A DNA stretch of 64,000 nt from Emydura subglobosa (lineage: Eukaryota; Chordata; Testudines; Chelidae): assembly GCA_007922225.1 (NCBI GenBank), contig ML679969.1, forward strand, positions 22,608,509 through 22,672,508, in the 5' to 3' direction. Within the stretch, counting starts at the first letter, position 1. The number at the start of each line of letters is the position of its first letter. This document shows, in pieces, positions 43,758 through 56,799 of this stretch. Under the pieces are notes generated by a model, which was given only the letters and a program-made list of their open reading frames with translations, did no database searches and was not told the origin of the DNA. A program made the translations under genes and the position numbers.

Positions 43758-44787
43758 CTTCAGTGTATGTTCGTTCATCAATCAGGTTAGTAGGAAAGTC
43801 ACACAAAAAAATGCAAAGACACTATTTTAAATTTCAGTCACATGCACTATTAGTAAAAAATCATCTGCAAACATGCTGGGAAATCAAATGTAATTAAAAT
43901 AATTTAACATTTGCTTTTTTATAATCTGAAATTTTAATAATAGCACAGCAGCAGCAAAGCAATGTTTATTTGCATTTGTATTTCTATTATATGCCCCCAA
44001 TTTCAAGCTTATACCTTTTGAAAAAAAACTCTTGGGGTGGAGAACAAGCATGGGAAACGAGCCTAAAAGTGAATGTTTGGGAAGCTTTGATGTAATATAA
44101 TTTGGCTGTTTTAAGATTATCTGAATATGAAGAATATTTTTCCACTCCAACTTTTCAGATACCTCCCCCTTCCAGCCTCCCCTACAATATACCAAGTAAA
44201 AAAAATGTAAAAACTTCCTGTGGATTTAGTTATCAACCAAGATGAGTGCTTTTAACAAACTTGAAGGAAGTTTAACTTAAACTAATTGTTTGATCTTAAA
44301 CTAGCTTAATGTACTGAACTGAAGTGCAGAGATCCAGCTAAAGTGGCAACAAAATCTTACTCCTCAATGTAGTAAAATGGTGATTTTTTTTTTGAATGAC
44401 TACAGTAATTTTTAACCCCCATGAATTTTTTAATCACTTTCTTTAAAAAAATGAAGTTTAGTACCAGTTGTGAAGTTGACCTTCATGACCCAAATTGATA
44501 CACTTCTGAATCTGCAGACTGGCATATAATAGCACCAAAAAGAAAGGGAAACTTACCTCCTTCACCTCAATGCCACTCAAATGCCAACAATGTAAACTTT
44601 TTTACTGCTGATAGTGGATTCTGGTACAACTATGTAATAAGCGTATCCTGAATAGCTGGCTGTACTCAAGGACATACTCAGAGCTAAGGCCCTGTCTATT
44701 CTACAACTGTGAATATTCTGGCACAGTTGTACTTGCAGCATAGACTTAAATCAACTAGTCAAGTGTCAGAAAACACACAGTTTACAC

Positions 44788-45608
44788 AAGTGGCTTCCAA
44801 ACTGTCAGTCGTGACCCACAGGATGGTCCTTAAAGAGTACCAGGAAGGTCATGAGACAAGGCAAAAAGAGGATGCAAGAAAGCTTCTAAACAAATAGCCA
44901 TCAGGGCAGTGCTATCTACTACTGGAGCATTAGGGTATGTCTACATAGCATTTTGGACCGAGCCTCCCAGCCAAGACCCAGAGACTTGGGCTAGTGGGAC
45001 TCAAGCTAATACTCCCATCTTATACAGCTGTACAGACAGCAGTTTGAAGTTGTGGTTCTAGTGAGGGTTCAGGCTCTAAGTCCTAGGAAAGAGGAGGGGC
45101 TTCAGAGCCTGAACTCCCTGAATCTGCTGACCTCAGCTAGGAGGCTTGCTTCAAAATGCTGCAGACAGACCCATAAAGCACATTCACACCCACAACTCCA
45201 GCCAGTCAGGGCAGCGAGGCAGTGCTATCCACTGCCAGAGCAATACAGTACTCTCACAGCAGCAAGCCTTCCTATGGCAGCAGGTCATAAGCGCCACATG
45301 GAGGATGCAAGAGCAATGCAGTGAGATTGGGAAAGAAGGCAAGACTGACAAAATCCCTTTCTAGGGGCTGAATGTAGCCCCAAGTTGCCCAACCCTTTTT
45401 TTGGTTTGGTGGTTGAAGATCTCTCGAGATGGAAGACCACTGCAAGTGCACATTAGTTAATCCAGGTCTGGCTACACTCCCAAAGTAAACTGTTAACATG
45501 GACTGTTCTTTTATGCAAAGCCAACCTGAATATTTAAGTATCAGAAGGGTCATGTTAACAGAGGGGAGCATAAAGGGGGTCATGGCATGAGCAATTTGGG
45601 AACCACTG
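44788..45608. mobile_element. Non-autonomous hAT element with perfect 8-bp target duplication
   Basis: Ends AAGTGGCTTCCAAACT and (right, opposite strand) CAGTGGTTCCCAAATT are hAT-type inverted repeats. The flanks GTTTACAC (44780-44787) and GTTTACAC (45609-45616) are identical 8-mers, as made by hAT transposases. The 821-bp body has no transposase frame. From about 44937 it contains a nested piece starting GGGTATGTCTACATAGCA, related to the miniature element at 43037. Confidence 0.85.
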
Positions 45609-46089
45609 GTTTACACATTTCTGGAAACTAACATGTACTGATTCAACAGCAGCAAATGTAGGTCATGTTTAATAAGCTAAGCAATTTAGTAATCTTTTAA
45701 AATGGCTCAATTGGTTAATCAATCGCAAATGTAACTAGGGCTACTATGCTAGAAAAATAAGACCCCTGTGAAAATGATTCTGGACAACCCATTTCAGAAA
45801 TCTTAATGTCTGGCATACATATATGCCTTCTGATTTTGTTGAAATTCAACTAGTTGGAGAGCATTTCAATCTCCCAGGACACACTGTAAATGACTTGAAA
45901 GTTGCCATACTTTTACAAAAAAACTTTCAAAAACAGACTCCAAAGAGAAACTGCTGAGCTTGAGCTGATCTGCAAACTTGACACTATCCAACTGGGTTTA
46001 AACAGGGATTTGGAATGGCTCTCATTACAAGAAGTAATTCTCACCTCCTAATCAATGGTTGTGAATAGGCCCTCAACTACTTCCCCACT

Positions 46090-46240
46090 GTTGTTCCTTA
46101 AACTTGGATGTATATATATACCTGCCTTTTGATTTCTACTTCTTGCATCTGAAGAAGTGGGTTACAGCCCACGAAAGCTTATGCCTATAGAAAATAAATT
46201 TGTTAGTCTTTAAAGTGCTACAGGACTCTCGTTTTTATGT
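46090..46240 (+). repeat. Penelope-like element 3-prime tail
   Basis: GCATCTGAAGAAGTGGGTTA, CAGCCCACGAAAGCTTATGC and TTAGTCTTTAAAGTGCTACA are the common turtle repeat end that I associate with Penelope-like elements, related to the tail at 40137-40213. Here it is truncated and in single orientation. Confidence 0.65.
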
Positions 46241-47379
46241 TTTTTATTTTTCCCAGCTCGTAATGCTGAGTTTAGCATTTATAACCATGCTTCAAAAGCA
46301 GTTTAAAGCATCAATCAAAGAATCACAAATTAGAGACATAAGAAATCTATTACAGCATCCAGTTCACCTCCTTACCAATACAGGGATCCATAGTTATAAA
46401 CCTTAGAGCCCTACCAAATTTCTCTAAATTGGAAACCATTTAGGATGGCTTATCCTAGAACAGTCAAATATATAACCCAATCACACTGAACTGACCTGCA
46501 CAAATCTATACTAATCTGTATTATGGTCTTATGCTGCTATTGAGAATTTGAATACTTAAGGCTGTATAATTCCAAGTCCATTTTCTTATTATGCAGCTCC
46601 AGAATCCTTGGTAGACTTGAACATTGCCATTGTGGACACAGGTAGGGGTGTGTAAAACAAGTCTATCTAGTCCAGACACAGGCACGAGCCACCAGAGTCA
46701 CATTCATAAACAGACAAGCCTAGACTCTGATGGAAAGAGGAACTTACTAATCAGTTATCAGGTTCTATATCCAATATGGGAAATTTCCATGCCTGGAGGA
46801 TGCAGGGACTCTCTTTCTCTCACCTCTTCCATATTTGAAAATCCATCCCTTTACTAAACTGCTCTGCTTCTTTGAGGAGCAGCGGCTCCGGATTATCCAG
46901 AAAATCAGCTTGCCCCAACCAAATACAGGGTTATTCCCTCCCTATGATTCAATGGATAACCACAATATGGGCTTTCCCACTGGAATAACACATGGCTTCC
47001 CAAAACACTCCCTATGGACCATCCAAGTACTTCATTTCCTTATTAGAGTTTATTATGGTAGAGCTGTTGCAATTTCTTAGTTAAAGCTGGTTCTGAAAAA
47101 TTCAAAATAGGAGTTCAACCTCGATATTCTGAATGAAAAATAGTGTATTACATTTTCAGCATAACCTCAGAGTCAAGCTTGAATTTTCAAGGAAATCTTA
47201 ATCTGAATTTATGAGTATAATGGTTAATTGTCCTTAAAGTTCATGTTCTGAGTTTCATGATGTTTTACGGTCCTCCAGTTTAAAATCTAATATAAAGTAT
47301 AATTTGTACATTGCAAGAGTTTAGGGGGTCTATGTGGGTCTATCAAAGAGTCTAGGAGTCCCATTAATAGACCCCTCCT

Positions 47380-47945
47380 TGTGCCAAGCACTGTACACAA
47401 ACAGAACAAAAAGACAGTCCCTGTCCCAAAGTTTATCATCCACACAGAATACAAGAGGCTACAGATGGATACAGACCAACCAATAGGTTAGTGCAAGGAA
47501 ACAATGAGAATATTGATCAGTACAACTGGCAGTGGTTTCAGTCCACCAGGAAACTAATGGTTAAGTTTTTTGTAGGCATCATAGCATAGGAGAATTCTAA
47601 GAATCTGATTAAGAATAAAGAAGTGGCTCCGCAGATGTTTATGGGGACTATCTCCCAAGCGTGAGAGGGCAGCATGGGAAAAAGCACAGAATTGCTTTTT
47701 TGAAAATGTAACAAGTGGGTGATAGAGGATGACATCATCAGCCAATCAGAGGCAGGAGTTGATCTTTCAATGCTGAATAAGAGATTGGTACAGTGTGCCG
47801 TGAAGGGCCTTGAAAGTGAAGGCAAATTGCTTATGTTTGATAGGATAAGGAGGGAGCCAGTGCAGGAATGCAAAGAGACAGGTAACATGGTCAAGGTGAC
47901 AGGTCAGGAAAATGATTTTTGCAGCAGCATTCTGAATGGATATGT
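47380..47945. repeat. Ancient interspersed repeat of uncertain family
   Basis: Phrases such as GGGCCTTGAAAGTGAAGGCA, GGAGGGAGCCAGTGCAGGAA and GCAGCAGCATTCTGAATGGA recur in amniote genomes as a degraded interspersed repeat. I cannot name the family with certainty. Open frames on both strands here do not show a known domain. Confidence 0.45.
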
Positions 47946-49486
47946 ATTCATTGTTTATTAACAAAATGAAAAAATTGTATTAGCCTTACTTCTCAGATAT
48001 GCAGAAAGCTTTTTAAAATGTTTCAGATTACAATATTGCATTTTCTTATGTGCGCACATTAATGTTTCCTACTTCCAAAACCGGGAGCAAATATGGTGCA
48101 TGGGAAACAGATTTTGCTAGTCCAGAGGCATTTGTGTTGCATCAATGGCGGCAATTTTTGACACAAGAATGACTTCTGAAAACCAGTATCTCCATGAAAT
48201 TTTTCAGCTGATTCAAAGGAGGTGAAGCTTCCTGCACTTGCTTCCCTAAATATTTAATTATCCAGAACTGCACAGCAAAGGGAAGGATATGAAAAGAGAA
48301 GACCAATCTGGTCCACTTGCAATGGGGTGGGGAATCTGCAGAAGGCATGGAAGGAGACTGGCATTGCTAATGGGGCAGAGTTAATTGCAGTGTAGTCTCT
48401 GATGTGGTGTTTGGGTGGAGGAAAAGATATTAGATGCCTTAAATTTTCATTTCCTCAACACAACATACTATGTGTGCATAAATATTTATTCAGAACAACG
48501 CACTTTAAAACAGTGGGCCAAATTCAGCAAGCCTGGATCAGCTAATCAAAATTATTATACTAGACTAGAGGCCGCCTACATTGACAGCTTTTTTCTTCTT
48601 CGACTGATTGGCTTGCATGCTTCATGGTAATGACTGATATGTTTTGATAAATCTAAAAGTACATACATTTTTAAAAATGAAAATCAAGTACAAACATTAA
48701 GATTTAAAATAAGGGAAGACTAAGATGGATGGGCAGGTGATGTGGCTACAACAATTTTCTCATTTTATTGATAAACTACAGCACTCACGCTCAGAATGAG
48801 CCCTTGTGATGTTTACATTGACGTATTATCTACAGTATTTTGTATGACTAAACTCAACAAGCAGTGTTCCTCCACCCTCACAGTGTGTTAGCTGTAGCAC
48901 CACCATTAATAAATCATGTTTACCAATGGTTACTACACAACAGTACCTCAAAAAGCACAATGAGGAAACATCTGATAAATATGACTTTTTAAATGGCAAC
49001 TCTTTTCTGTCTGTACATAATTATATCTCCTCCCTCACCCCACCCCAATTCCCTGTTACTTTAGGAAATTTGTGCTGTAGAAACTATCCTAATTTATAGT
49101 GACAGGTCTTCTCCCATTTCAAGTTTGTACATTTGAGGGTATCACCTTCCAACTTACAGCATAAGCTTCACAACATAAAATATATTTATGTTTTTCTCAA
49201 GTTTCTTTTCCAGTGTCTGTTTCCACTAACGTTTAACACCTTGGGGACTCATTTTTGATCCCCATTTCTGTAGTTTCTTCATAATTCTTTGATGTCCTTC
49301 CTATAACATATACTGAGTTTTGCTCAATAAACTAGATGTGAGCAGCACTATGACCTCATGACACATGTTTTATACCTGTATACACTCCAGGATCCAGTTT
49401 ACTTTCCCAGCTGTTAAAATTTGTCAGCTCAAATTGGGTAACATCTTTCCCTCTGTCCCAAAAATCCTTTTCTTGATATTGTAGTA

Positions 49487-49876
49487 CAGGGGTCCCCAAA
49501 CTTTCTGCTGTGAGACCATACCATTCACACTTACTCTTATGGTGGGCTGGAGCGGCTGGGTCCACATCATGTGGGAGAGGGGTGGGAGGAAGATATGGGG
49601 CCAGGAGGGGAGAGCCCACCGCATATCACTGCTTGGGGCCGGGAGCAACACAGCTCCAGCCAGGGCACTGCTAGAGGCCCACGTGGGAGAGGGGTCGGCC
49701 GGGAGGAGTGAGAGGGAGGGGTCGTCACACGACACTGCTTGGGGCTGGGAGCAGCGCATTGGACCCACATGGGAGAAGGGTGGGGGGAAGGGACAAGGCC
49801 AAGAGGGGGGAGCAGGCCAGTCAAAACGTGTCAGCAGGCTGGATGTGGCCCGCAGGCCATAGTTTGGGGACTCCTG
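49487..49876. mobile_element. hAT miniature element with perfect 8-bp target duplication
   Basis: The 390-bp element begins CAGGGGTCCCCAAACTTT and ends CATAGTTTGGGGACTCCTG, an inverted repeat typical of one hAT group. The flanks TTGTAGTA (49479-49486 and 49877-49884) are identical. The body is GC-rich with internally repeated GGGAGAGGGGT and CACTGCTTGGGGC words. It has no transposase, and the frames on both strands are incidental. Confidence 0.92.
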
Positions 49877-50311
49877 TTGTAGTATATGACCATTTTTAAA
49901 CCTTATCTTTAAAGTTTCACATCTTCTACATTAAATACATACAACACTTCTGTTTACATTCTTCCAACCCCACTCAGATTTTCCAGGTCCCTTTGAATCC
50001 TGCCTCACTCTTTTTTGGGACAAACTCTCCAAAGCTAGTCATGTGAATGCCTGCAGGTGCTGCATACACCATCTGCCAGGTCACAGATTTCTGTAGCATG
50101 AACAAGACAGGAGCCTAATGCAAATCTCACGTTATCTTCATAATTCACTCCACTCACAACTAACCAGTAACCACATATTTACATTTTTGGTAATCTATCA
50201 AATTGCACTATGGTTGCCAACTTTACATTGGTATTTCACAAAATACTACATCGAAAGTTTTCTTGAAGATCAAGTAAATTATTTCTACCGTTTTCAACCA
50301 CTCTGAAACCC

Positions 50312-50422
50312 AGTTTCTTTGAAGAAACTGGGTTTAAGTATAAACTAACTAAAATATACTCTGCTAGTTTCTTTGAAGAAACTGGGTTTAAGTATAAACT
50401 AACTAAAATATACTCTGCTAGT
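50312..50422. repeat. 54-bp exact tandem duplication
   Basis: The unit starting AGTTTCTTTGAAGAAACTGG is repeated with a 54-base period (50312-50365, 50366-50419) plus three further bases, without a mismatch. The first unit overlaps an inverted repeat with 11-bp arms (CCCAGTTTCTT / AAGAAACTGGG) and a TG centre. Confidence 0.95.
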
Positions 50423-50870
50423 ATGATCCCTGATGAGTAATTCCTTGACCATACCCCACACAATGATCAGATTTGCATGTATCTAACTTCTCAACTCCAA
50501 CCTTAAATCAAGTTTTAAAGTGTCATGTCAGCTTCTATTTGCCAAGTAATGAGATTTCCAGAGAATTACCAAAACTGGAAAGAAAATCCCCAATAGCAGT
50601 GGTTTGTACTCTAAGAATACTTGCTGCTTAATCTTGAAACATGGTATGTTTAAAGTTACATTGGTTTGGTCTTTTTACCTATTTTGGTGTTACCCTTTGT
50701 TATATTAATCTTTCATTTTCTGTCCAGAAGCAATTCTTCTGTTTCAAGGATACTCAGTTATCACTAAGCTAGAAAACAGCTTCCCTGTAATATCTGCCTT
50801 GTCTGCATGCCCTCGCTCTCTCTCAAAAGTCTTGTACTGTCCTCCTTCCTGTTCCTTATACACCAGATTT

Positions 50871-52280
50871 ATAAGAACATAAGAATGGACATAGTGGATC
50901 AGGCGAATGGTCCATATAGCCCAGTATCTTGTCTTCTGACAGTGGCCAATGCCAGGTGCTTAAGAGGAAACGAACAGAACAGGTAATCATCAAGTGATCC
51001 ATCTCGTTGCCCATTCCCAGCTTCTAGCAAACAGAGGCTAGGGATACTTTAGACAGAGCATGGTTTTGCATCTCTACCTAACCTGGCTAACAGCCATGGG
51101 TGGACCTATTCTGCATACATTTATCTAGTGCTTTTTTGAACTCTGTTATAATCTTGGCCTTCACAGCATCCTCTGGCAAAGACTTCCACAGGTTGACTGT
51201 GAACTGTGAAGAAATATCTCCTTTTGTTTGTTTTAAACCTGCCAGCTATTAATTTCATTTGGTGACCCCTAGTTTGTGTGTTGTGAGGAGTAAACAGCAC
51301 TTCCTTATTTACTTTCTCCACACCAGTCATGATTTTATAGACCTCAATCATATCCCCCCTTAGTCATTTTTTTTCCAAGCTGAAAAGTCCTAGTCTTTTT
51401 AACCTCTCCTCATATGGAAGGGTTTCATACCCCTAATAATTTTTGTTGCCCTTTTCTATACCTTTTCCAATTCCAGTATATCTTTTTTGAGATGGGATGA
51501 CCAGATCTGCACACAGTACTCAAGATGCGGGTGTACCATGGATTTATATAGAGGCAATATGATATTTTCTCTCTTTCCTAATGATTCCCAACGTTCTTAT
51601 TAACTTGTTTGACTGCAGATGTTTTCAGAGAAAACTATCCCCAATGACTCCAAGATTTCTTTAGTGGTAACAGTTAATTTAGACCTCATCATTTTATATG
51701 TATAGTTGGGATTATGTTTTCCAATATGCATTACTTTGGATTGATCAACATGGGATTTCATGTGCCATTTTGTTGCCTAGTCACCAAGTTTTGTGAGATC
51801 CCTTTAACTCTTCGCAGTCTGCTTTGGACTTAACTATTTTGAGTAGTTTTATATCTGCAAATTTTGCCACCTTACTGTTTACCCCTTTTTACAGATAATT
51901 TATCAATATGTTGAACAGTACTATTCCCAGTATAGACCCCTGGGTGACACCATTTACCTCTCTCCATTCTGAAAACTGACAATTTATTCCTACTCTTTGT
52001 TTCCTATCTTTTAACCAGTTACTCATCCAGAAGAGGACCTTCACTCTTATCCCATGACAGCTTACTTTGCTTTAGAGCCTTTGGTGAGGGACCTTGTCAA
52101 AGGCTTTCTGAACATTTCAGTACACACTATCCACTGGATCACCCCTTTTCCATATGCTTATTGATCCCCTTAAAGAATTCTAGTAGATTGGTGAGGCATG
52201 ATTTCCCTTTCCAAAAGTCATGTTGACACTCCCCCAATAAATTGTTTTCCTCTAGATTTGAAAGATTTTGTTAGATCTAC
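50871..52280 (-). mobile_element. CR1 LINE, 1.4-kb 5-prime truncated copy
   Basis: The minus strand encodes the CR1 ORF2 C-terminus: [39 protein letters not shown], then RRYFFT. The low-coordinate side (ATAAGAACATAAGAATGGAC, CAATGCCAGGTGCTTAAGAG) is the 3-prime UTR seen in antisense. Further right, blocks such as CATGACAGCTTACTTTGCTT and GGTGAGGGACCTTGTCAAAG are RT-domain sequence in antisense. Stops and indels make it inactive. It lies in the first visible intron in the same orientation as ANKHD1. Confidence 0.92.
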
Positions 52281-53519
52281 ATTTTTTTAATTTTATTTTT
52301 GCTTTCTCAATTATTCTTACAATCATAGGATGTGTGACGCAAAATCAGACTACTAGTCTAACTGGTTCTTGTGCCCTGTGGACAGCCATGCTTCAAAGCA
52401 GCAACTGTAAAACTGTGTCCATTGATCACTATTGGTATGCAGATTATTTGCTGGTGGCCTGCAGAGATCTGGCTATGGTGCTCGTTCTTGTTGACAGCTG
52501 CTAAATCATATTACCACCTCACTCAGTTGTTTCCTGTTACCATCCAATATAAGAAATTATAATAATCATAGAACTTTCACAGTGTAAACCAATGGAATTG
52601 TTTTCTTCTTGAGTTTGCAGATAGACAGCTTTAGTAGCTAAACTGTTGATAATTTTATACTGCTTCTCTTTGGCAAAACTATCAAACCAAGACTTTCTCT
52701 GCTGCTACTCAAGAACCTTGGGGCTAACAGTGTAACTCAAGATTCATACCCATTCTGCTGCCTAGCAAAGGTATGAACAGCAGCAGAAGCAGACATTAGA
52801 GCTATTAATCAGGAGTGGCCACAAAAAATTCATGACAGGGAGCATAAACATCTTTCCTCTGTTCTTTTTGTTCTTCACAGCAGCCAGGAGGCATGAAGGA
52901 AGAGATAGATAGCATTCCACTTCCCTTTCAGCAGCTGAAGGGGTGAGCGCAGAGCATCAAATTTACTTTCAGCCAAAGGTAGCCACAAGAGTTTGAGTAC
53001 TATAGGTTGAGTGACCGCACCCTAGTACAAAATATCCATCCGCCTCCTGGGCTGTCAGGGGTTGGCATCTCAACACAGTGTTGCTCCAGACCTCTCTGGT
53101 ATGAGCGCTACGTGCATCTTTTGTATCTAATTTTGGCTAGTAAAAAAGTGGCGAATTCATCCATCTCTAAGGATATTTACACGCTCCTGCCAAATTTTGA
53201 TGAGATGCTGTGCAGGTAGGTCCTAACAATGATGCTTTTAATTTCCCCCACACACACACAGGATCATCATCTCATATTCCTTCCTAGTAGGTCCATGTGT
53301 GGCAACCTCCAAGTGATTGTCTTGCTGCAGCACAAGACAAAACCAAGCCTCTGTAATAGCTGCTCATAGAACCATCTCCCATTGCCCTATGATGCAGGAA
53401 AGAATGGCTGACAAAAACAGGATAAAGCAAGCGTGCCAGCCCCAGCAGGATAGCACTTTGGAGTGACCAAGAAAGAAGTAGGACTTCCAGCAAGGACTAC
53501 TCTAAGCCTCTTCCTCCAT

Positions 53520-55620
53520 AATTCATGTCTTCCACCAGGCAGGTGTTTTGACAACTGCGTTGAGAATGAGAGTTTGACAGACTCTCACTCCAGGATCTCC
53601 CTTCATCCACTCTTTGCTCCACTTTAGCAATCCTCTTACTTCTGGGAAGCCTGTACTCGGATCACTTCAAACCAGTGAGTCTAGGAAATTGTTCTCAAGC
53701 TTATACTATCCAGTTCAAGTCTCTTCTTCCCACATCACTTTTCAAGGACTCCTCTCACAAAATACTGTTAAAACAAGAAGTGGACTCCCTTCTGCAACCT
53801 GGAGCAGTGCAAGAGGTATCCTTAGAGTTCAGGGGGCCTAGGTTTTAGTTCCACTATTTTCTCATCTCAAAGAAAGGGAGTTGGTGTCCCATTCTGCACC
53901 TTCTACATCTCAAAAAAATGTATACATTGTTTCAAAGTCAGGATGGTGTCTCAGGCCTCCATAATCCATTTCATTAGATCCTCAAGATTGGTTCTTGACC
54001 TCCAAAATGTCTCTCTCCACACATCCAGCTCATCGGAAATACCTCAGATTCCTAGCAGGAGCATCTCACTACCCGATCAGGGTCCTGGTCTTTGACCTTT
54101 CCACAGGACAAAATGTGTTCAACCAAATGCTTGGCAGCTCAATTAAGGAAACATGGAATAGAGGTCTACCCCATCTCAAAGACAGATTGATTCAAGGAAG
54201 GTAACCCTTGCAGATGACCAGCTCAGTTCAAATTACCTTATAGCTCTTTGGCACATTGGGCCTGAAAGTCAGAGAAGTCCATGCTTACTGTCTCAGAGCA
54301 TAGAATTCACAGAAGCAGAGTTAACTTTCACTAACCTGTATCTTCCACAAGAAAGATTTTATAGTGAAATTCATCAAAACTTCAAACTCACTTCTGGGAG
54401 ACAATCTCATGCACCTACATGACGCAGTTTGTCAGACTTCACCTATGCTCTATGTAAGTGTAGCTGAAGTTAGTTTATCTACCTATACCACATAAACATG
54501 CTGGTCAGTGGCCCATAAGAAATTCTCTTCTAATTAAATTGGTGGAAAGACTCTACTCAAGTGTGCAATGGAGTACCCTTCTCAGCACTTCTATGTACAA
54601 AGACTCTGGTAATGGATGTCTCCTGTGACAGGACCAGACCTGATGGCTACAGGAGGTTGCTACTATTTGAGCTCCAGGATGGGTGGGCAGGCAAGCTAAA
54701 GGCCCTTCCCCCAGCCTAAGGGGAGGAGCCACCGGATTCCAGGACTCAACTGATTTTGTGGGACAACAAATGAGAAAACAGGAAGGGGCGTGAGAGTTAA
54801 AGGGTCAAACGGAGGGAACCAGGGGACACCGAACAGAGAGCCCTGGACAGCGCCCACTGCTCCTGGACAGTGACTCAAGTGAGGAAGGGGGAAAACTCTT
54901 CTACCCGATTCCAGGAAGTGGACCACAAGCAGGTCCCAGGGAAGATAGCAGCTCATGAACTAAGCAATTTGAGGCTACTTCTCGCAGGGTCCCTGGGTCT
55001 GGTCCGGGATAGAGGGCGGGACCGGCCCCCCACCCACCCACACCTCCGGTGTAGCCAAAGGGAGCGCAGATCCATGGGGCTGAATAGGCCTCCCTCGCCA
55101 CACTCCAGTTAGGGATGGGGAGCCCACCTATATTTTTTCAAACTCAGGCCTGTGGTCCTGTCAGAAAGCTTATCTATTACAAACACATCCTAGAAATCAA
55201 AGCCATCCACCTGACATGCAAAACATTTCTCTCCTTACTCCTAGTCTGCCAGCATAAAAAATCCACAGTCAATACCACAGCTATGCAGTATGTCAGAAAG
55301 GGAGGAATAAGAGCCTCTCCACCCTGCCAGGAGGTAATTTAGCTTGGGACTTGGTATGTTCAACACTGGATCATGCCACAGGCCCTGTATCAGCCAAACA
55401 TTCGGAACTCGCAAACAGACCACCACTTCAGCAGAGTTCTCAGACAACGGAGGGGTCTGTCAGAGTTTGATGTCACAGAACATCTTCCATGAGTGGAGAT
55501 GCCCATCAGCTATATGCCAACACTAGACCAAGGAATATCAAGTGTTCTGGTCCAGAGGGCGTTCTAGTCTGGGCTCCCTGTCAAATGCAACTTTCACTGT
55601 CAGACAAAGCAGGAGCAATA
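53520..55620 (+). mobile_element. DIRS copy G, old plus-strand copy split by a solo LTR
   Basis: The plus translation shows QEVDSLLQPGAVQEV followed by FHYFLISKKG (compare FYSRYFLIPKAGG in B) near 53780-53870, and YLRFLAGASHYPIRVLVFDL near 54030-54110. A connection block follows (LNWWKDSTQVCNGVPFS near 54530-54590). RNase H is at 55110-55340 (HILEIKAIHLTCKTFLSLLL, GGIRASPPCQEVI). The recombinase part and both ends are not recognised. The LTR at 54624-55102 separates the connection from RNase H. Confidence 0.78.
54624..55102. mobile_element. Solo LTR with CTCC target duplication
   Basis: The 479-bp insert begins TGTGACAGGACC and ends CTCGCCACA (TG...CA), flanked by CTCC at 54620-54623 and 55103-55106. 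It interrupts copy G exactly at the RNase H first-aspartate motif: the DIRS reading before the insert (TLVMDVS) and after it (GWGAH) are contiguous in copy B. Only one LTR is present and there is no internal retroviral or Gypsy sequence, so it is inferred to be a solo LTR left by recombination. The family was not identified. Confidence 0.75.
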
Positions 55621-55914
55621 ATTCCTAAATAAGGATCCTACTTTATACAAGAGTTCTTAATAATAAAATTGAGACAGTAACATCACATTGGAAAATTCTG
55701 CAAAAATTTACTTATCTACTACTTTTATGTAATTGTTTAAAGCAGTGAAGGAAATGACTATAATGGAGCTGCTTGGACTATTAATATGGGGAGCAAATCA
55801 GTGTCCTACTAATATCCCTATGAATTTATTACTTCCTCTTTCATCTGTGTCTTTGCTGGCAATTTCCTAAACTGTTCTTTATTTTAACAACAAAAATTTA
55901 CACTTCTAGTTTCT

Positions 55915-56130
55915 TTCAGAGGATCACAAGTATTTTACACAAACATTGAACACAATACCCCTGTGATTTAGGTTAGTATTACACTATATTCATGATGGAT
56001 AAATCAAAACTTACAGAAATTAAATGATTTGCCCAACATTGTAGTGAATCTGAGGTAGAGTCAGAAAAAGATCATACGAGCTCTAACATACCAAAGGACT
56101 CTGATGATTAAGCAAGCACTATAAAATTCT
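55915..56130 (+). repeat. MIR-type SINE
   Basis: TGATGGATAAATCAAAACTT, ACAGAAATTAAATGATTTGC and CCAACATTGTAGTGAATCTG follow the degraded MIR core in sense orientation. Boundaries are approximate. Confidence 0.65.
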
Positions 56131-56799
56131 ACTTGCCCTCCTAGTAATTTTTTCAACTTGACAACGTGGCAATGGTGGGAAAGTAAATTTTGTGCCTATG
56201 GTGGAAAATTTTCACAACAATTATGAATAACTACAACAGACATTATTCCACCACTTCTGAAACAGGAGCTCACACATAGCTGCACCTCCAGATGAAACCA
56301 CTTCTCCCAAATTGACCCATATGGCCATTACCCTTTCCTCTTCAATTTCCTCATCTGTTGCGACACCAATATAAAGTCAGCAAGTTACAAAAAGTTAGAA
56401 TGAGGGCCATTTGAGGAAAGGTGATTCATTCATATACAAGTGTTTTTTAATATACAATAAGTTCATATTTTATTTATCTTTATTGCATTTCCTTTCATAT
56501 TGTCTTATTAGATTCAGTTCTTTAGGGACTGTGTATTTGGACAGTGCCAGCCACCATAGTGGGACCTACCAGAATACTACTAATGAATTTATTCAAGAAA
56601 GTGTAGTCACACACCAAAAAAGTAATCTTTCCAGAATTAAGTCAGTTTAATGTGTATTTTTTTAGAAAGGTAGAACTAAAGATTTGTATCTAATTTTATT
56701 TCCAACTTCCTGCCATATCACTTGAGAGCAAATGTTCAAATGTACCATTTATCTATTGTATAAGGGGAAGAATGGTGGTCTTGTTAAAGTAGAGAATGA

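Noticed and set aside
47538..47961. Protein-coding gene on either strand
   Set aside because: The open frames lie in an old interspersed repeat, have no splice-consistent edges and no domain that I recognise.
49356..49899. Several overlapping open frames on both strands
   Set aside because: They fall inside the GC-rich hAT miniature element with clear ends and target duplications; open frames follow from composition.
50312..50422. CRISPR-like or longer satellite array
   Set aside because: There are only two units in direct contact without spacers, in a vertebrate intron; it is a simple tandem duplication.
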